A stretch of 64,000 bases of DNA from Mikania micrantha (Eukaryota > Streptophyta > Magnoliopsida > Asterales > Asteraceae): NCBI GenBank assembly GCA_009363875.1, contig CM018682.1, positions 62,270,031 to 62,334,030 of the forward strand. The letters are read 5' to 3'. Every line of letters begins with the position of its first letter. The first letter of the stretch is position 1. The position numbers and the translations under genes were made by a program. This document shows, piece by piece, positions 10,597-23,169 of this stretch. The notes below the pieces were generated by a model that did no database searches, was not told where the DNA came from, and saw nothing but the letters and a program-made list of their open reading frames with translations.

Positions 10597-10825
10597 CGAT
10601 ACTATTAGTATCGACGGAATCTTCATCGATACAATAAGTATCGGTGGAATCTTGGGTGACACTATTAGTATTGACGGAATCTTTATCGATACTATTAGTA
10701 TCGGTGGAATCTTTGTAGATACTATTGGTATTGGTGGAATCTTTGTAGATACTATTAGTATCAGCATTGACTTTTTCAGATTATTAGTATCAGCGTTGAC
10801 TTTTGTAGATACTGTCAGTATCTCC
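10597..10825 (+). repeat. 30-bp palindromic minisatellite, unit E
   Basis: About 7.6 copies. Several cores are weakened (GACACTATTAGTATTG, GATACTATTGGTATTGG), so the palindrome is not uniformly kept in this unit. Confidence 0.9.
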
Positions 10826-10883
10826 AAAAACAAGACTTAGATAATTTTTCGAAGTGTGGAAAATTTTTCCTCGGGAATTCAAA

Positions 10884-11798
10884 TTGGAAAATTATTCAAG
10901 ATTACCTACTTTGTTTTGTAAAACGGATATTGAAAATATGTCAAAGCTTCCCGTTCTTTTCACGCTTAGCGATTTTTCATCTTGGTGTACACAATTTGAA
11001 GCGTTTCTCGTGCTTGTTGACCCGAATCTCAAAATTCACATATTTGATGGATATTTTCAACCTACGCTCAATGGAGTTTATAAAAACTCATCAAGATTAA
11101 ATAAAGATGAGAAGGAATGCTATGATCGTGAGAAGAATGTTTGTACCTTGCTTTCTATGGCAATCTCCAAATATATTTTTCAGTCTTTCAAGCAGATCAA
11201 GAATTCTAAAGATCTTTGGATTGCTATAGGCAACTTGTGTAATGATTCTAAATTTAAGAATGGTACTAAACAAGATCAGATTCATGAACTGGAAGCTGAA
11301 GTTATGAGATTAAATAAAAGATGTGATAAATTTAAATTGTTTAAACAAGAAAATACAAGTTTAAAGAAAGAAATTGAAGATTTGAAGATTAAATCTGAAC
11401 TCCAGGAAAAGCGGATGGATGAAGATCATGTTGATATTTCAAAGAAAATATTCAAGTCAATATCCAAACCTGTTGAGCGTCAGAAACAAAAGAGGAAAAG
11501 GAAAACAACGAGGAGGTAAAGAAAGTCTACGAACAACAAGAAAAAGACAAAGAATGTCAACTTAATTGACTTATTGACTAAAGCTTTCAATGGTTATTTT
11601 CAAATAAAAACTATGAAGACAAAACATGTTTATAAACCCCATCCATATAATTCAAGATATTATGTTCCAATTGTGAAACAGACTAACTACAAAATTTATG
11701 GTGGTTATAGACAAAGAAATACAATGTGTTTTCAATCGTATACTCAATCTTTTCAGCGAACTTGGAATACTCAGAGATCTGGTTCTAGTATGGATTGA
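10884..11798 (+). pseudogene. gag-like ORF remnant, unit E
   Basis: The usual ATG is TTG here (10884-10886), so the normal start is lost. The frame is then open to TAA 11517-11519, with a short in-frame deletion before the coiled coil (GTKQDQ in place of GTKDLKDQ). After that single stop the same frame is open to TGA 11796-11798 and on to TAA 11955-11957. No frameshift is seen. Confidence 0.72.
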
Positions 11799-12158
11799 AA
11801 AAGAAGGTATTACATTAATCATGAGATTCACAAAGAAGCTGAAAGCCAGTTTCATGAAAATGAAACAATAATATTGATGCCCAAACCAAAGAGGGTTTGG
11901 AAGGTTGTTAATTCTTATACCCAGGCTACTACTAAGAGGGAGACTGTTAGCACATAAAGATAGTAAAAGCTTTGGGTGATTAATTATTGTTATTTGATTT
12001 CAATAATTCAGAATACAACTCTTATATTTGAGAAGGAGGAGAAACAATTTCAGAGTCTTGTATATCTTGATCTGGCCTAAGACACTTGCTGGAAGCTACT
12101 GTTTGTCTCAGACGAGCTGATCAGAGATTAATCACCGAGCTATTGTTAAGGGGGAGCC

Positions 12159-12680
12159 TGTTAGTTCACGGATTTATCAATAGCTTTCGATGATTACTGA
12201 AGACATTGTTTTTAGTTTAGATAATGTATTTGAGTTGTATATTGTATTTTCCTTGAATTTCTAGTATTGGTCTAGTATTGATTGTCAATACTAATTTTAT
12301 GGATATGAGTTCCATCGATACTAGTAGTATCGACACTTATATTGTCGATACTAGTAGTATCGGTAAGTTAGTTGTCGATATTAATAGTATCGATGCTGCC
12401 GATACTAGTTGCCTATATATAGGCATGTGTTTCATTTTGTATGTAGTGCTTTATTCACAATATTAAGATTTTCTTTGAATCTAGAGAGAGAAACATTTTA
12501 GAGAGACTTTGCATTTCATTCTTATTACTAAAAGTATTGTAATCCACTCTTCATTCAAGGAGAATTCAAATCATATACATTGTCTTCTTCATACTCTCAC
12601 ACACACATCGACACGTTTATGGATTCCGCACGTTTTTTAGTCGAGTGCTCTCAGTTTGATCCAATGCAAACAGACTTTCA
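12159..12680 (+). repeat. LTR6
   Basis: 522 bp, TGTTAG...TTTCA. TATA palindrome at 12411-12424. Shares GGTAAGTTAGTTG in U3 with LTR7-9 and LTR13. Confidence 0.92.
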
Positions 12681-12988
12681 AGTGGTATGAGAGACTTTGT
12701 GCTCGAATCTGAGATCACATTGTGTGTTTTGAATAGATTCAGATTGTTGAAGATTCAAAATTTGAAAGTTTGTTGAAGATGAAAGTTTGCAGCCACGTTT
12801 TTAGACAAATTGATGATTTTCAGATGTGATTTTGATCAAATTGACGGGCTGGGGTTGTGTATTTTTTAATTATGAAGAGATTGATATAAAATCCGACTTT
12901 TAACTCTCAAAAATGAAGATTTTAGAAGGATTTTTGTGATTTTTCGAGCTTTTCTTACTTAACATATTTTCCCGCCAATTTCTTGCAT

Positions 12989-13277
12989 CGATACTATTAG
13001 TATCGACGGAATATTCATCCATACAATAAGTATCGGTGGAATCTTGGGTGATACTATTAGTATCGACGGAATCTTCATCGATACTATTAGTATCGGCGGA
13101 ATCTTCATCGATACTATTAGTATCGGCGGAATCTGCATCGATACTATTAGTATCGGCGGAATCTTTGTAGATACTATTGGCATCGGTGAAATCTTTGTAG
13201 ATACTATTAGTATCAGCATTGAATTTTTTAGATTATTAGTATCAGCATTGGCTTTTGTAGATACTGTCAGTATCTCC
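12989..13277 (+). repeat. 30-bp palindromic minisatellite, unit F
   Basis: About 9.6 copies, many with GGCGGAATCTTCATC spacers. The penultimate regular copy has GGCATCGGTGAAATC, a variant shared by F-L. Confidence 0.92.
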
Positions 13278-13335
13278 AAAATCAAGACTTAGAAGATTTT
13301 TCGAAGTGTTGAAAATTTTTCCTCGGGAATTCAAA

Positions 13336-14255
13336 ATGGAAAATTATTCAAGATTACCTACATTGTTTTGTAAAACGAAGATTGAAAATATGTCAAAGCT
13401 GCCGGTTCTTTTCATGCTTAGCGATTTTTCATCTTGGTGTACACAATTTGAAGCGTTTCTCGTGCGTGTTGACCCGAATCTCAAAATTCACATATTTGAT
13501 GGATAATTTCAACCTACGCTCAATGGAGTTTATAATAATTCATCAAGATTAAATATAGATGAGAAGGAATGCTATGATCGTGAGAAGAATGTTTTTACCT
13601 TGCTTTCTATGGCAATCTCCAAAGATAGTTTTCAGTCTTTCAAGCAGATCAAGAATTCTAAAGATCTTTGGATTGCTATAGGCAACTTGTGTGATGATTC
13701 TAAATTGAAGAATGGTACTATAGATTTAAAAGATCAGATTCATGAACTGAAAGCTGAAGTTATGAGATTAAATAAAAGATGTGATAAATTTAAATTGTTT
13801 AAACAAGAAAATACAAGTTTAAAGAAAGAAATTGAAGATTTGAAGATTAAATCTGAACTCCAGGAAAAGCGGATGGATGAAGATCATTTTGATATTTCAA
13901 AGGAAATATTCAAGTCAATATCCAAACCTGTTGAGCGTCAGAAACAAAAGAGGAAAAGGAAAACAACGAGGAGGTCAAGAAAGTCAAGGAACAACAAGAA
14001 AAAGACAAAGAATGTCAACTTAATTGACTTATTGACTAAAGCTTTCAATGGTTATTTTCAAATAAAAATATGAAGACAAAACATGTTTATAAACCTCATC
14101 CATATAATTCAAGATATTCTGTTCCAATTGTGAAACAGAATAATTACAAAATTTATGGTGGTTATAGACAAAGAAATACAATATGTTTTCAATCATATAC
14201 TCAATCTTTTCAGCGAACTTTGAATAATAAGAGATCTGGTTCCAGTATGAATTGA
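13336..14255 (+). pseudogene. gag-like ORF remnant, unit F
   Basis: ATG intact. TAA 13504-13506 replaces a tyrosine codon after FDG; this stop is shared by F-L. The frame is then open again through coiled coil and basic tract to 14073, where a missing A before ATATG shifts the frame. The tail is open to TGA 14253-14255, then to TAA at 14408 with a 6-bp in-frame deletion relative to A-E. Confidence 0.72.
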
Positions 14256-14609
14256 AAAAGAAGGTATCACATTAATCATGAGATTCACAAAGAAGCTGAA
14301 AGCCAGTTTCATGAAAATGAAGCAATAATATTGATGCCCAGACCAAAGAGGGTTTGGAAGGTTGTTAATTCTGTTACCCAGGCAAAGAGGGAGACTGTTA
14401 GCACATAAAGATAGTAAAAGCTTTGGGTGATTAATTATTGTTATTTGATTTCAATAATTCAGAATACAACTCTTATATTTGAGAAGGAGGAGAAACAATT
14501 TCAGAGTCTTGTATATCTTGATCTGGCCTAAGACACTTGCTGGAAGCTACTGTTTGTCTCAGACGAGCTGATCAGAGATTAATCACCGAGCTATTGTTAA
14601 GGGGGAGCC

Positions 14610-15131
14610 TGTTAGTTCACGGATTTATCAATAGCTTTCGATGATTACTGAAGACATTGTTTTTAGTTTAGATAATGTATTTGAGTTGTATATTGTATTT
14701 TCCTTGAATTTCTAGTATTGGTCTAGTATTGATTGTCAATACTAATTTTATGGATATGAGTTCCATCGATACTAGTAGTATCGACACTTATATTGTCGAT
14801 ACTAGTAGTATCGGTAAGTTAGTTGTCGATATTAATAGTATCGATGCTGCCGATACTAGTTGCCTATATATAGGCATGTGTTTCATTTTGTATGTAGTGC
14901 TTTATTCACAATATTAAGATTTTCTTTGAATCTAGAGAGAGAAACATTTTAGAGAGACTTTGCATTTCATTCTTATTACTAAAAGTATTGTAATCCACTC
15001 TTCATTCAAGGAGAATTCAAATCATATACATTGTCTTCTTCATACTCTCACACACACATCGACACGTTTATGGATTCCGCACGTTTTTTAGTCGAGTGCT
15101 CTCAGATTGATCCAATGCAAACAGACTTTCA
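14610..15131 (+). repeat. LTR7
   Basis: 522 bp and almost identical to LTR6 at an offset of exactly 2451 bp. TATA palindrome 14862-14875. Confidence 0.92.
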
Positions 15132-15439
15132 AGTGGTATGAGAGACTTTGTGCTCGAATCTGAGATCACATTGTGTGTTTTGAATAGATTCAGATTGTTG
15201 AAGATTCAAAATTTGAAAGTTTGTTGAAGATGAAAGTTTGCAGCCACGTTTTTAGACAAATTGATGATTTTCAGATGTGATTTTGATCAAATTGACGGGC
15301 TGGGGTTGTGTATTTTTTAATTATGAAGAGATTGATATAAAATCCGACTTTTAACTCTCAAAAATGAAGATTTTAGAAGGATTTTTGTGATTTTTCGAGC
15401 TTTTCTTACTTAACATATTTTCCCGCCAATTTCTTGCAT

Positions 15440-15728
15440 CGATACTATTAGTATCGACGGAATATTCATCCATACAATAAGTATCGGTGGAATCTTGGGT
15501 GATACTATTAGTATCGACGGAATCTTCATCGATACTATTAGTATCGGCGGAATCTTCATCGATACTATTAGTATCGGCGGAATCTGCATCGATACTATTA
15601 GTATCGGCGGAATCTTTGTAGATACTATTGGCATCGGTGAAATCTTTGTAGATACTATTAGTATCAGCATTGAATTTTTTAGATTATTAGTATCAGCATT
15701 GGCTTTTGTAGATACTGTCAGTATCTCC
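15440..15728 (+). repeat. 30-bp palindromic minisatellite, unit G
   Basis: About 9.6 copies, the same as unit F copy for copy at the 2451-bp offset. Confidence 0.92.
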
Positions 15729-15786
15729 AAAATCAAGACTTAGAAGATTTTTCGAAGTGTTGAAAATTTTTCCTCGGGAATTCAAA

Positions 15787-16706
15787 ATGGAAAATTATTC
15801 AAGATTACCTACATTGTTTTGTAAAACGAAGATTGAAAATATGTCAAAGCTGCCGGTTCTTTTCATGCTTAGCGATTTTTCATCTTGGTGTACACAATTT
15901 GAAGCGTTTCTCGTGCGTGTTGACCCGAATCTCAAAATTCACATATTTGATGGATAATTTCAACCTACGCTCAATGGAGTTTATAATAATTCATCAAGAT
16001 TAAATATAGATGAGAAGGAATGCTATGATCGTGAGAAGAATGTTTTTACCTTGCTTTCTATGGCAATCTCCAAAGATAGTTTTCAGTCTTTCAAGCAGAT
16101 CAAGAATTCTAAAGATCTTTGGATTTCTATAGGCAACTTGTGTGATGATTCTAAATTGAAGAATGGTACTATAGATTTAAAAGATCAGATTCATGAACTG
16201 AAAGCTGAAGTTATGAGATTAAATAAAAGATGTGATAAATTTAAATTGTTTAAACAAGAAAATACAAGTTTAAAGAAAGAAATTGAAGATTTGAAGATTA
16301 AATCTGAACTCCAGGAAAAGCGGATGGATGAAGATCATTTTGATATTTCAAAGGAAATATTCAAGTCAATATCCAAACCTGTTGAGCGTCAGAAACAAAA
16401 GAGGAAAAGGAAAACAACGAGGAGGTCAAGAAAGTCAAGGAACAACAAGAAAAAGACAAAGAATGTCAACTTAATTGACTTATTGACTAAAGCTTTCAAT
16501 GGTTATTTTCAAATAAAAATATGAAGACAAAACATGTTTATAAACCTCATCCATATAATTCAAGATATTCTGTTCCAATTGTGAAACAGAATAATTACAA
16601 AATTTATGGTGGTTATAGACAAAGAAATACAATATGTTTTCAATCATATACTCAATCTTTTCAGCGAACTTTGAATAATAAGAGATCTGGTTCCAGTATG
16701 AATTGA
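15787..16706 (+). pseudogene. gag-like ORF remnant, unit G
   Basis: Near-identical duplicate of unit F with the same TAA (15955-15957), the same 1-bp deletion in the tail and TGA 16704-16706. One visible protein difference is WISIG for WIAIG. F and G are the clearest recent tandem duplicates in the window. Confidence 0.72.
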
Positions 16707-17060
16707 AAAAGAAGGTATCACATTAATCATGAGATTCACAAAGAAGCTGAAAGCCAGTTTCATGAAAATGAAGCAATAATATTGATGCCCAAACCAAAGA
16801 GGGTTTGGAAGGTTGTTAATTCTGTTACCCAGGCAAAGAGGGAGACTGTTAGCACATAAAGATAGTAAAAGCTTTGGGTGATTAATTATTGTTATTTGAT
16901 TTCAATAATTCATAATACAACTCTTATATTTGAGAAGGAGGAGAAACAATTTCAGAGTCTTGTATATCTTGATCTGGCCTAAGACACTTGCTGGAAGCTA
17001 CTGTTTGTCTCAGACGAGCTGATCAGAGATTAATCACCGAGCTATTGTTAAGGGGGAGCC

Positions 17061-17584
17061 TGTTAGTTCACGGATTTATCAATAGCTTTCGATGATTACT
17101 GAAGACATTGTTTTTAGTTTAGATAATGTATTTGAGTTGTATATTGTATTTTCCTTGAATTTCTAGTATTGGTCTAGTATTGATTGTCAATACTAATTTT
17201 ATGGATATGAGTTCCATCGATACTAGTAGTATCGACACTTATATTGTCGATACTAGTAGTATCGGTAAGTTAGTTGTCGATATTAATAGTATCGATGCTG
17301 CCGATACTAGTTGCCTATATATAGGCATGTGTTTCATTTTGTATGTAGTGCTTTATTCACAATATTAAGATTTTCTTTGAATCTAGAGAGAGAAACATTT
17401 TAGAGAGACTTTGCATTTCATTCTTATTACTAAAAGTATTGTAATCCACTCTTCATTCAAGGAGAATTCAAATCATATACATTGTCTTCTTCATACTCTC
17501 TCACACACACATCGACACGTTTAAGGATTTCGCACGTTTTTGAGTCGAGTGATCTCTGTTTGTTCCAATGCAAACAGACTTTCA
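17061..17584 (+). repeat. LTR8
   Basis: 524 bp; 2 bp longer than its neighbours through an extra TC in the ACTCTCTCACAC run. TATA palindrome 17313-17326. The 3' half changes to a TTAAGGATTTCGCAC variant shared with LTR10-12, while the 5' half matches LTR6/7, so it is a mosaic. Confidence 0.9.
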
Positions 17585-17892
17585 AGTGGTATGAGAGACT
17601 TTGTGCTCGAATCTGATATCACATTGTGTGTTTTGAATAGATTCAGATTGTTCAAGATTCAAAATTTGAAAGTTTGTTGAAGATGAAAGTTTGAAGCCAC
17701 GTTTTTAGACAAATTGATCATTTTCAGATGTGATTTTGATCAAATTGACGGGCTGGGGTTGTGTATTTTTTAATTATGAAGAGATTGACATAAAATCCGA
17801 CTTTTATTTCTAAAAAATGAAGATTTAAGAAGGATTTTTGTGATTTTTCGAGCTTTTTTTACGTAACAGATTTTCCCGCCAATTTTGTGCAT

Positions 17893-18211
17893 CGATACTA
17901 TTAGTATCGACGGAATCTTCATCCATACAATAAGTATCGGTGGAATCTTGGGTGATACTATTAGTATCGACCGAATCTTTATCGATACTATTAGTATCGA
18001 CGGAATCTTCATCGATACTATTAGTATCGGCGGAATCTTCATCGATACTATTAGTATCGGCGAAATCTTCATCGATACTATTAGTATCGGTGGAATCTTT
18101 GTAGATACTATTGGCATCGGTGAAATCTTTGTAGATACTATTAGTATCAGCATTGACTTTTTCAGATTATTAGTATCAGCATTGGCTTTTGTAGATACTG
18201 TCAATATCTCC
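17893..18211 (+). repeat. 30-bp palindromic minisatellite, unit H
   Basis: About 10.6 copies. Its organisation, with an added GACCGAATCTTTATC copy, is shared with unit L and not with the intervening I-K. Confidence 0.92.
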
Positions 18212-18269
18212 AAAAACAAGACTGTGAAGATTTTTCGAAGTGTTGAAAATTTTTCCTCGGGAATTCAAA

Positions 18270-19188
18270 ATGGAAAATTATTCAAGATTACCTACATTAT
18301 TTTGTAAAACGAAGATTGAAAATATGTCAAAGCTGCCGGTTCTTTTCATGCTTTGCGATGTTTCATCTTGGTGTACACAATTTGAAGCGTTTCTCGTGCG
18401 TGTTGCCCCGAATCTCAAAATTCACATATTTGATGGATAATTTCAACCTACGCTCAATGGAGTTTATAATAATTCATCAAGATTAAATAAAGATGAGAAG
18501 GAATGCTATGATCGTGAGAAGAATGTTTTACCTTGCTTTCTATGGCAATCTCCAAAGATATTTTTCAGTCTTTCAAGCAGATCAAGAATTCTAAAGATCT
18601 TTGGATTGCTATAGGCAACTTGTGTGATGATTCTAAATTGAAGAATGGTACTAAAGATTTAAAAGATCAGATTCATGAACTGAAAGCTGAAGTTATGAGA
18701 TTAAATAAAAGATGTGATAAATTTAAATTGTTTAAACAAGAAAATACAAGTTTAAAGAAAGAAATTGAAGATTTGAAGATTAAATCTGAACTCCAGGAAA
18801 AGCGGATGGATGAAGATCATGTTGATATTTCAAAGGAAATATTCAAGTCAATATCCAAACCTGTTGAGCGTCAGAAACAAATGAGGAAAAGGAAAACAAC
18901 GAGGACGTCAAGAAAGTCAAGGAACAACAAGAAAAAGACAAAGAATGTCAACTTAATTGACTTATTGACTAAAGCTTTCAATGGTTATTTTCAAATAAAA
19001 ATATGAAGAAAAAACATGTTTATAAACCTCATCCATATAATTGAAGATATTCTGTTCCAATTGTGAAACAGAATAATTACAAAATTTATGGTGGTTATAG
19101 ACAAAGAAATACAATGTGTTTTCAATCATATACTCAATCTTTTCAGCGAACTTTGAATAATAAGAGATCTGGTTCCAGTATGAATTGA
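18270..19188 (+). pseudogene. gag-like ORF remnant, unit H
   Basis: ATG intact. TAA 18438-18440 as in F. A T is missing near 18529 (GAATGTTTTACC), the tail frameshift is as in F, and TGA replaces a serine codon near 19043. It ends at TGA 19186-19188; the open extension reaches 19341. The 1-bp deletion near 18529 recurs only in L. Confidence 0.7.
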
Positions 19189-19542
19189 AAAAGAAGGTAT
19201 CACATTAATCATGAGATTCACAAAGAAGCTGAAAGCCAGTTTCATGAAAATGAAGCAATAATATTGATGCCCAAACCAAAGAGGGTTTGGAAGGTTGTTA
19301 ATTCTGTTACCCAGGCAAAGAGGGAGACTGTTAGCACATAAAGATAGTAAAAGCTTTGGGTGATTAATTATTGTTATTTGATTTCAATAATTCATAATAC
19401 AACTCTTATATTTGAGAAGGAGGAGAAACAATTTCAGAGTCTTGTATATCATGATCTGGCCTAAGACACTTGCTGGAAGCTACTGTTTGTCTCAGACGAG
19501 CTGATCAGAGATTAATCACCGAGCTATTGTTAAGGGGGAGCC

Positions 19543-20064
19543 TGTTAGTTCACGGATTTATCAATAGCTTTCGATGATTACTGAAGACATTGTTTTTAGT
19601 TTAGATAATGTATTTGAGTTGTATATTGTATTTTCCTTGAATTTCTAGTATTGGTCTAGTATTGATTGTCAATACTAATTTTATGGATATGAGTTCCATC
19701 GATACTAGTAGTATCGACACTTATATTGTCGATACTAGTAGTATCGGTAAGTTAGTTGTCGATATTAATAGTATCGATGCTGCCGATACTAGTTGCCTAT
19801 ATATAGGCATGTGTTTCATTTTGTATGTAGTGCTTTATTCACAATATTAAGATTTTCTTTGAATCTAGAGAGAGAAACATTTTAGAGAGACTTTGCATTT
19901 CATTCTTATTACTAAAAGTATTGTAATCCACTCTTCATTCAAGGAGAATTCAAATCATATACATTGTCTTCTTCATACTCTCACACACACATCGACACGT
20001 TTATGGATTCCGCACGTTTTTTAGTCGAGTGCTCTCAGATTGATCCAATGCAAACAGACTTTCA
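19543..20064 (+). repeat. LTR9
   Basis: 522 bp, close to LTR6 and LTR7. TATA palindrome 19795-19808. Confidence 0.92.
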
Positions 20065-20372
20065 AGTGGTATGAGAGACTTTGTGCTCGAATCTGAGATC
20101 ACATTGTGTGTTTTGAATAGATTCAGATTGTTGAAGATTCAAAATTTGAAAGTTTGTTGAAGATGAAAGTTTGCAGCCACGTTTTTAGACAAATTGATGA
20201 TTTTCAGATGTGATTTTGATCAAATTGACGGGCTGGGGTTGTGTATTTTTTAATTATGAAGAGATTGATATAAAATCCGACTTTTAACTCTCAAAAATGA
20301 AGATTTTAGAAGGATTTTTGTGATTTTTTGAGCTTTTCTTACTTAACATATTTTCCCGCCAATTTCTTGCAT

Positions 20373-20661
20373 CGATACTATTAGTATCGACGGAATATTC
20401 ATCCATACAATAAGTATCGGTGGAATCTTGGGTGATACTATTAGTATCGACGGAATCTTCATCGATACTATTAGTATCGACGGAATCTTCATCGATACTA
20501 TTAGTATCGGCGGAATCTGCATCGATACTATTAGTATCGGCGGAATCTTTGTAGATACTATTGGCATCGGTGAAATCTTTGTAGATACTATTAGTATCAG
20601 CATTGAATTTTTTAGATTATTAGTATCAGCATTGGCTTTTGTAGATACTGTCAGTATCTCC
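20373..20661 (+). repeat. 30-bp palindromic minisatellite, unit I
   Basis: About 9.6 copies in the F/G arrangement, with one GGCGG spacer changed to GACGG. Confidence 0.92.
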
Positions 20662-20719
20662 AAAATCAAGACTTAGAAGATTTTTCGAAGTGTTGAAAAT
20701 TTTTCCTCGGGAATTCAAA

Positions 20720-21639
20720 ATGGAAAATTATTCAAGATTACCTACATTGTTTTGTAAAACGAAGATTGAAAATATGTCAAAGCTGCCGGTTCTTTTCATG
20801 CTTAGCGATTTTTCATCTTGGTGTACACAATTTGAAGCGTTTCTCGTGCGTGTTGACCCGAATCTCAAAATTCACATATTTGATGGATAATTTCAACCTA
20901 CGCTCAATGGAGTTTATAATAATTCATCAAGATTAAATATAGATGAGAAGGAATGCTATGATCGTGAGAAGAATGTTTTTACCTTGCTTTCTATGGCAAT
21001 CTCCAAAGATAGTTTTCAGTATTTCAAGCAGATCAAGAATTCTAAAGATCTTTGGATTGCTATAGGCAACTTGTGTGATGATTCTAAATTGAAGAATGGT
21101 ACTATTGATTTAAAAGATCAGATTCATGAACTGAAAGCTGAAGTTATGAGATTAAATAAAAGATGTGATAAATTTAAATTGTTTAAACAAGAAAATACAA
21201 GTTTAAAGAAAGAAATTGAAGATTTGAAGATTAAATCTGAACTCCAGGAAAAGCGGATGGATGAAGATCATTTTGATATTTCAAAGGAAATATTCAAGTC
21301 AATATCCAAACCTGTTGAGCGTCAGAAACAAAAGAGGAAAAGGAAAACAACGAGGAGGTCAAGAAAGTCAAGGAACAACAAGAAAAAGACAAAGAATGTC
21401 AACTTAATTGACTTATTGACTAAAGCTTTCAATGGTTATTTTCAAATAAAAATATGAAGACAAAACATGTTTATAAACCTCATCCATATAATTCAAGATA
21501 TTCTGTTCCAATTGTGAAACAGAATAATTACAAAATTTATGGTGGTTATAGACAAAGAAATACAATATGTTTTCAATCATATACTCAATCTTTTCAGCGA
21601 ACTTTGAATAATAAGAGATCTGGTTCCAGTATGAATTGA
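20720..21639 (+). pseudogene. gag-like ORF remnant, unit I
   Basis: F-type copy: ATG, TAA 20888-20890, tail frameshift at about 21457, TGA 21637-21639, open extension to 21792. Confidence 0.72.
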
Positions 21640-21993
21640 AAAAGAAGGTATCACATTAATCATGAGATTCACAAAGAAGCTGAAAGCCAGTTTCATGAAA
21701 ATGAAGCAATAATATTGATGCCCAGACCAAAGAGGGTTTGGAAGGTTGTTAATTCTGTTACCCAGGCAAAGAGGGAGACTGTTAGCACATAAAGATAGTA
21801 AAAGCTTTGGGTGATTAATTATTGTTATTTGATTTCAATAATTCAGAATACAACTCTTATATTTGAGAAGGAGGAGAAACAATTTCAGAGTCTTGTATAT
21901 CTTGATCTGGCCTAAGACACTTGCTGGAAGCTACTGTTTGTCTCAAACGAGTTGATCAGAGATTAAACACTGAGCTGTTGTTAAGGGGGAGCC

Positions 21994-22514
21994 TGTTAGT
22001 TCACAGATTTATCAATAGCTTTCGATGATTACTGAAGACATTGTTTTTAGTTTAGATCATGTATTTGAGTTGTATATTGTATTTTCCTTGAATTTCTAGC
22101 ATTGGTCAAGTATTGATTGTCAATACTAATTTTATGGATATGAGTTCCATCGATACTAGTAGTATCGACACTTATATTGTCGATACTTGTAGTATCGGTA
22201 AGTTAGTTGTCTATATTAATAGTATCGATGCTGCCGATACTAGTTGCCTATATATAGGCATGTGTTTCATTTTGTATGTAGTGCTTTATTCACAATATAA
22301 AGATTTTCTTTGAATCTAGGAGAGAAACATTTTAGAGAGACTTTGCATTTCATTCTTATTACTAAAAGTATTGTAATCCACTCTTCATTCAAGGAGAATT
22401 CAAATCATATACATTGTCTTCTTCATACTCTCACACACACATCGACACGTTTAAGGATTTCGCACGTTTTTGAGTCGAGTGATCTCTGTTTGTTCCAATG
22501 CAAACAGACTTTCA
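21994..22514 (+). repeat. LTR10
   Basis: 521 bp; the AGAGAGAG run near 22318 is shortened by 1 bp. The second U3 palindrome is broken (GATACTTGTAGTATC) and GTCTATATTAAT replaces GTCGATATTAAT, both shared with LTR11 and LTR12. TATA palindrome 22246-22259. Confidence 0.92.
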
Positions 22515-22822
22515 AGTGGTATGAGAGACTTTGTGCTCGAATCTGAGATCACATTGTGTGTTTTGAATAGATTCAGATTGTTGAAGATTCAAAATTTGAA
22601 AGTTTGTTGAAGATGAAAGTTTGCAGCCACGTTTTTAGACAAATTGATGATTTTCAGATGTGATTTTGATCAAATTGACGGGCTGGGGTTGTGTATTTTT
22701 TAATTATGAAGAGATTGATATAAAATCCGACTTTTAACTCTCAAAAATGAAGATTTTAGAAGGATTTTTGTGATTTTTTGAGCTTTTCTTACTTAACATA
22801 TTTTCCCGCCAATTTCTTGCAT

Positions 22823-23111
22823 CGATACTATTAGTATCGACGGAATATTCATCCATACAATAAGTATCGGTGGAATCTTGGGTGATACTATTAGTATCGA
22901 CGGAATCTTCATCGATACTATTAGTATCCACGGAATCTTCATCGATACTATTAGTATCGGCGGAATCTGCATCGATACTATTAGTATCGGCGGAATCTTT
23001 GTAGATACTATTGGCATCGGTGAAATCTTTGTAGATACTATTAGTATCAGCATTTAATTTTTTAGATTATTAGTATCAGCATTGGCTTATGTAGATACTG
23101 TCAGTATCTCC
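22823..23111 (+). repeat. 30-bp palindromic minisatellite, unit J
   Basis: About 9.6 copies in the F/I arrangement, with one GTATCCACGG core variant. Confidence 0.92.
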
Positions 23112-23169
23112 AAAATCAAGACTTAGAAGATTTTTCGAAGTGTTGAAAATTTTTCCTCGGGAATTCAAA

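Noticed and set aside
17885..18307. Fusion of the minisatellite frame with gag in units H and L
   Set aside because: The stop between them is lost, but the minisatellite frame enters gag out of phase and terminates, so no fusion protein results.
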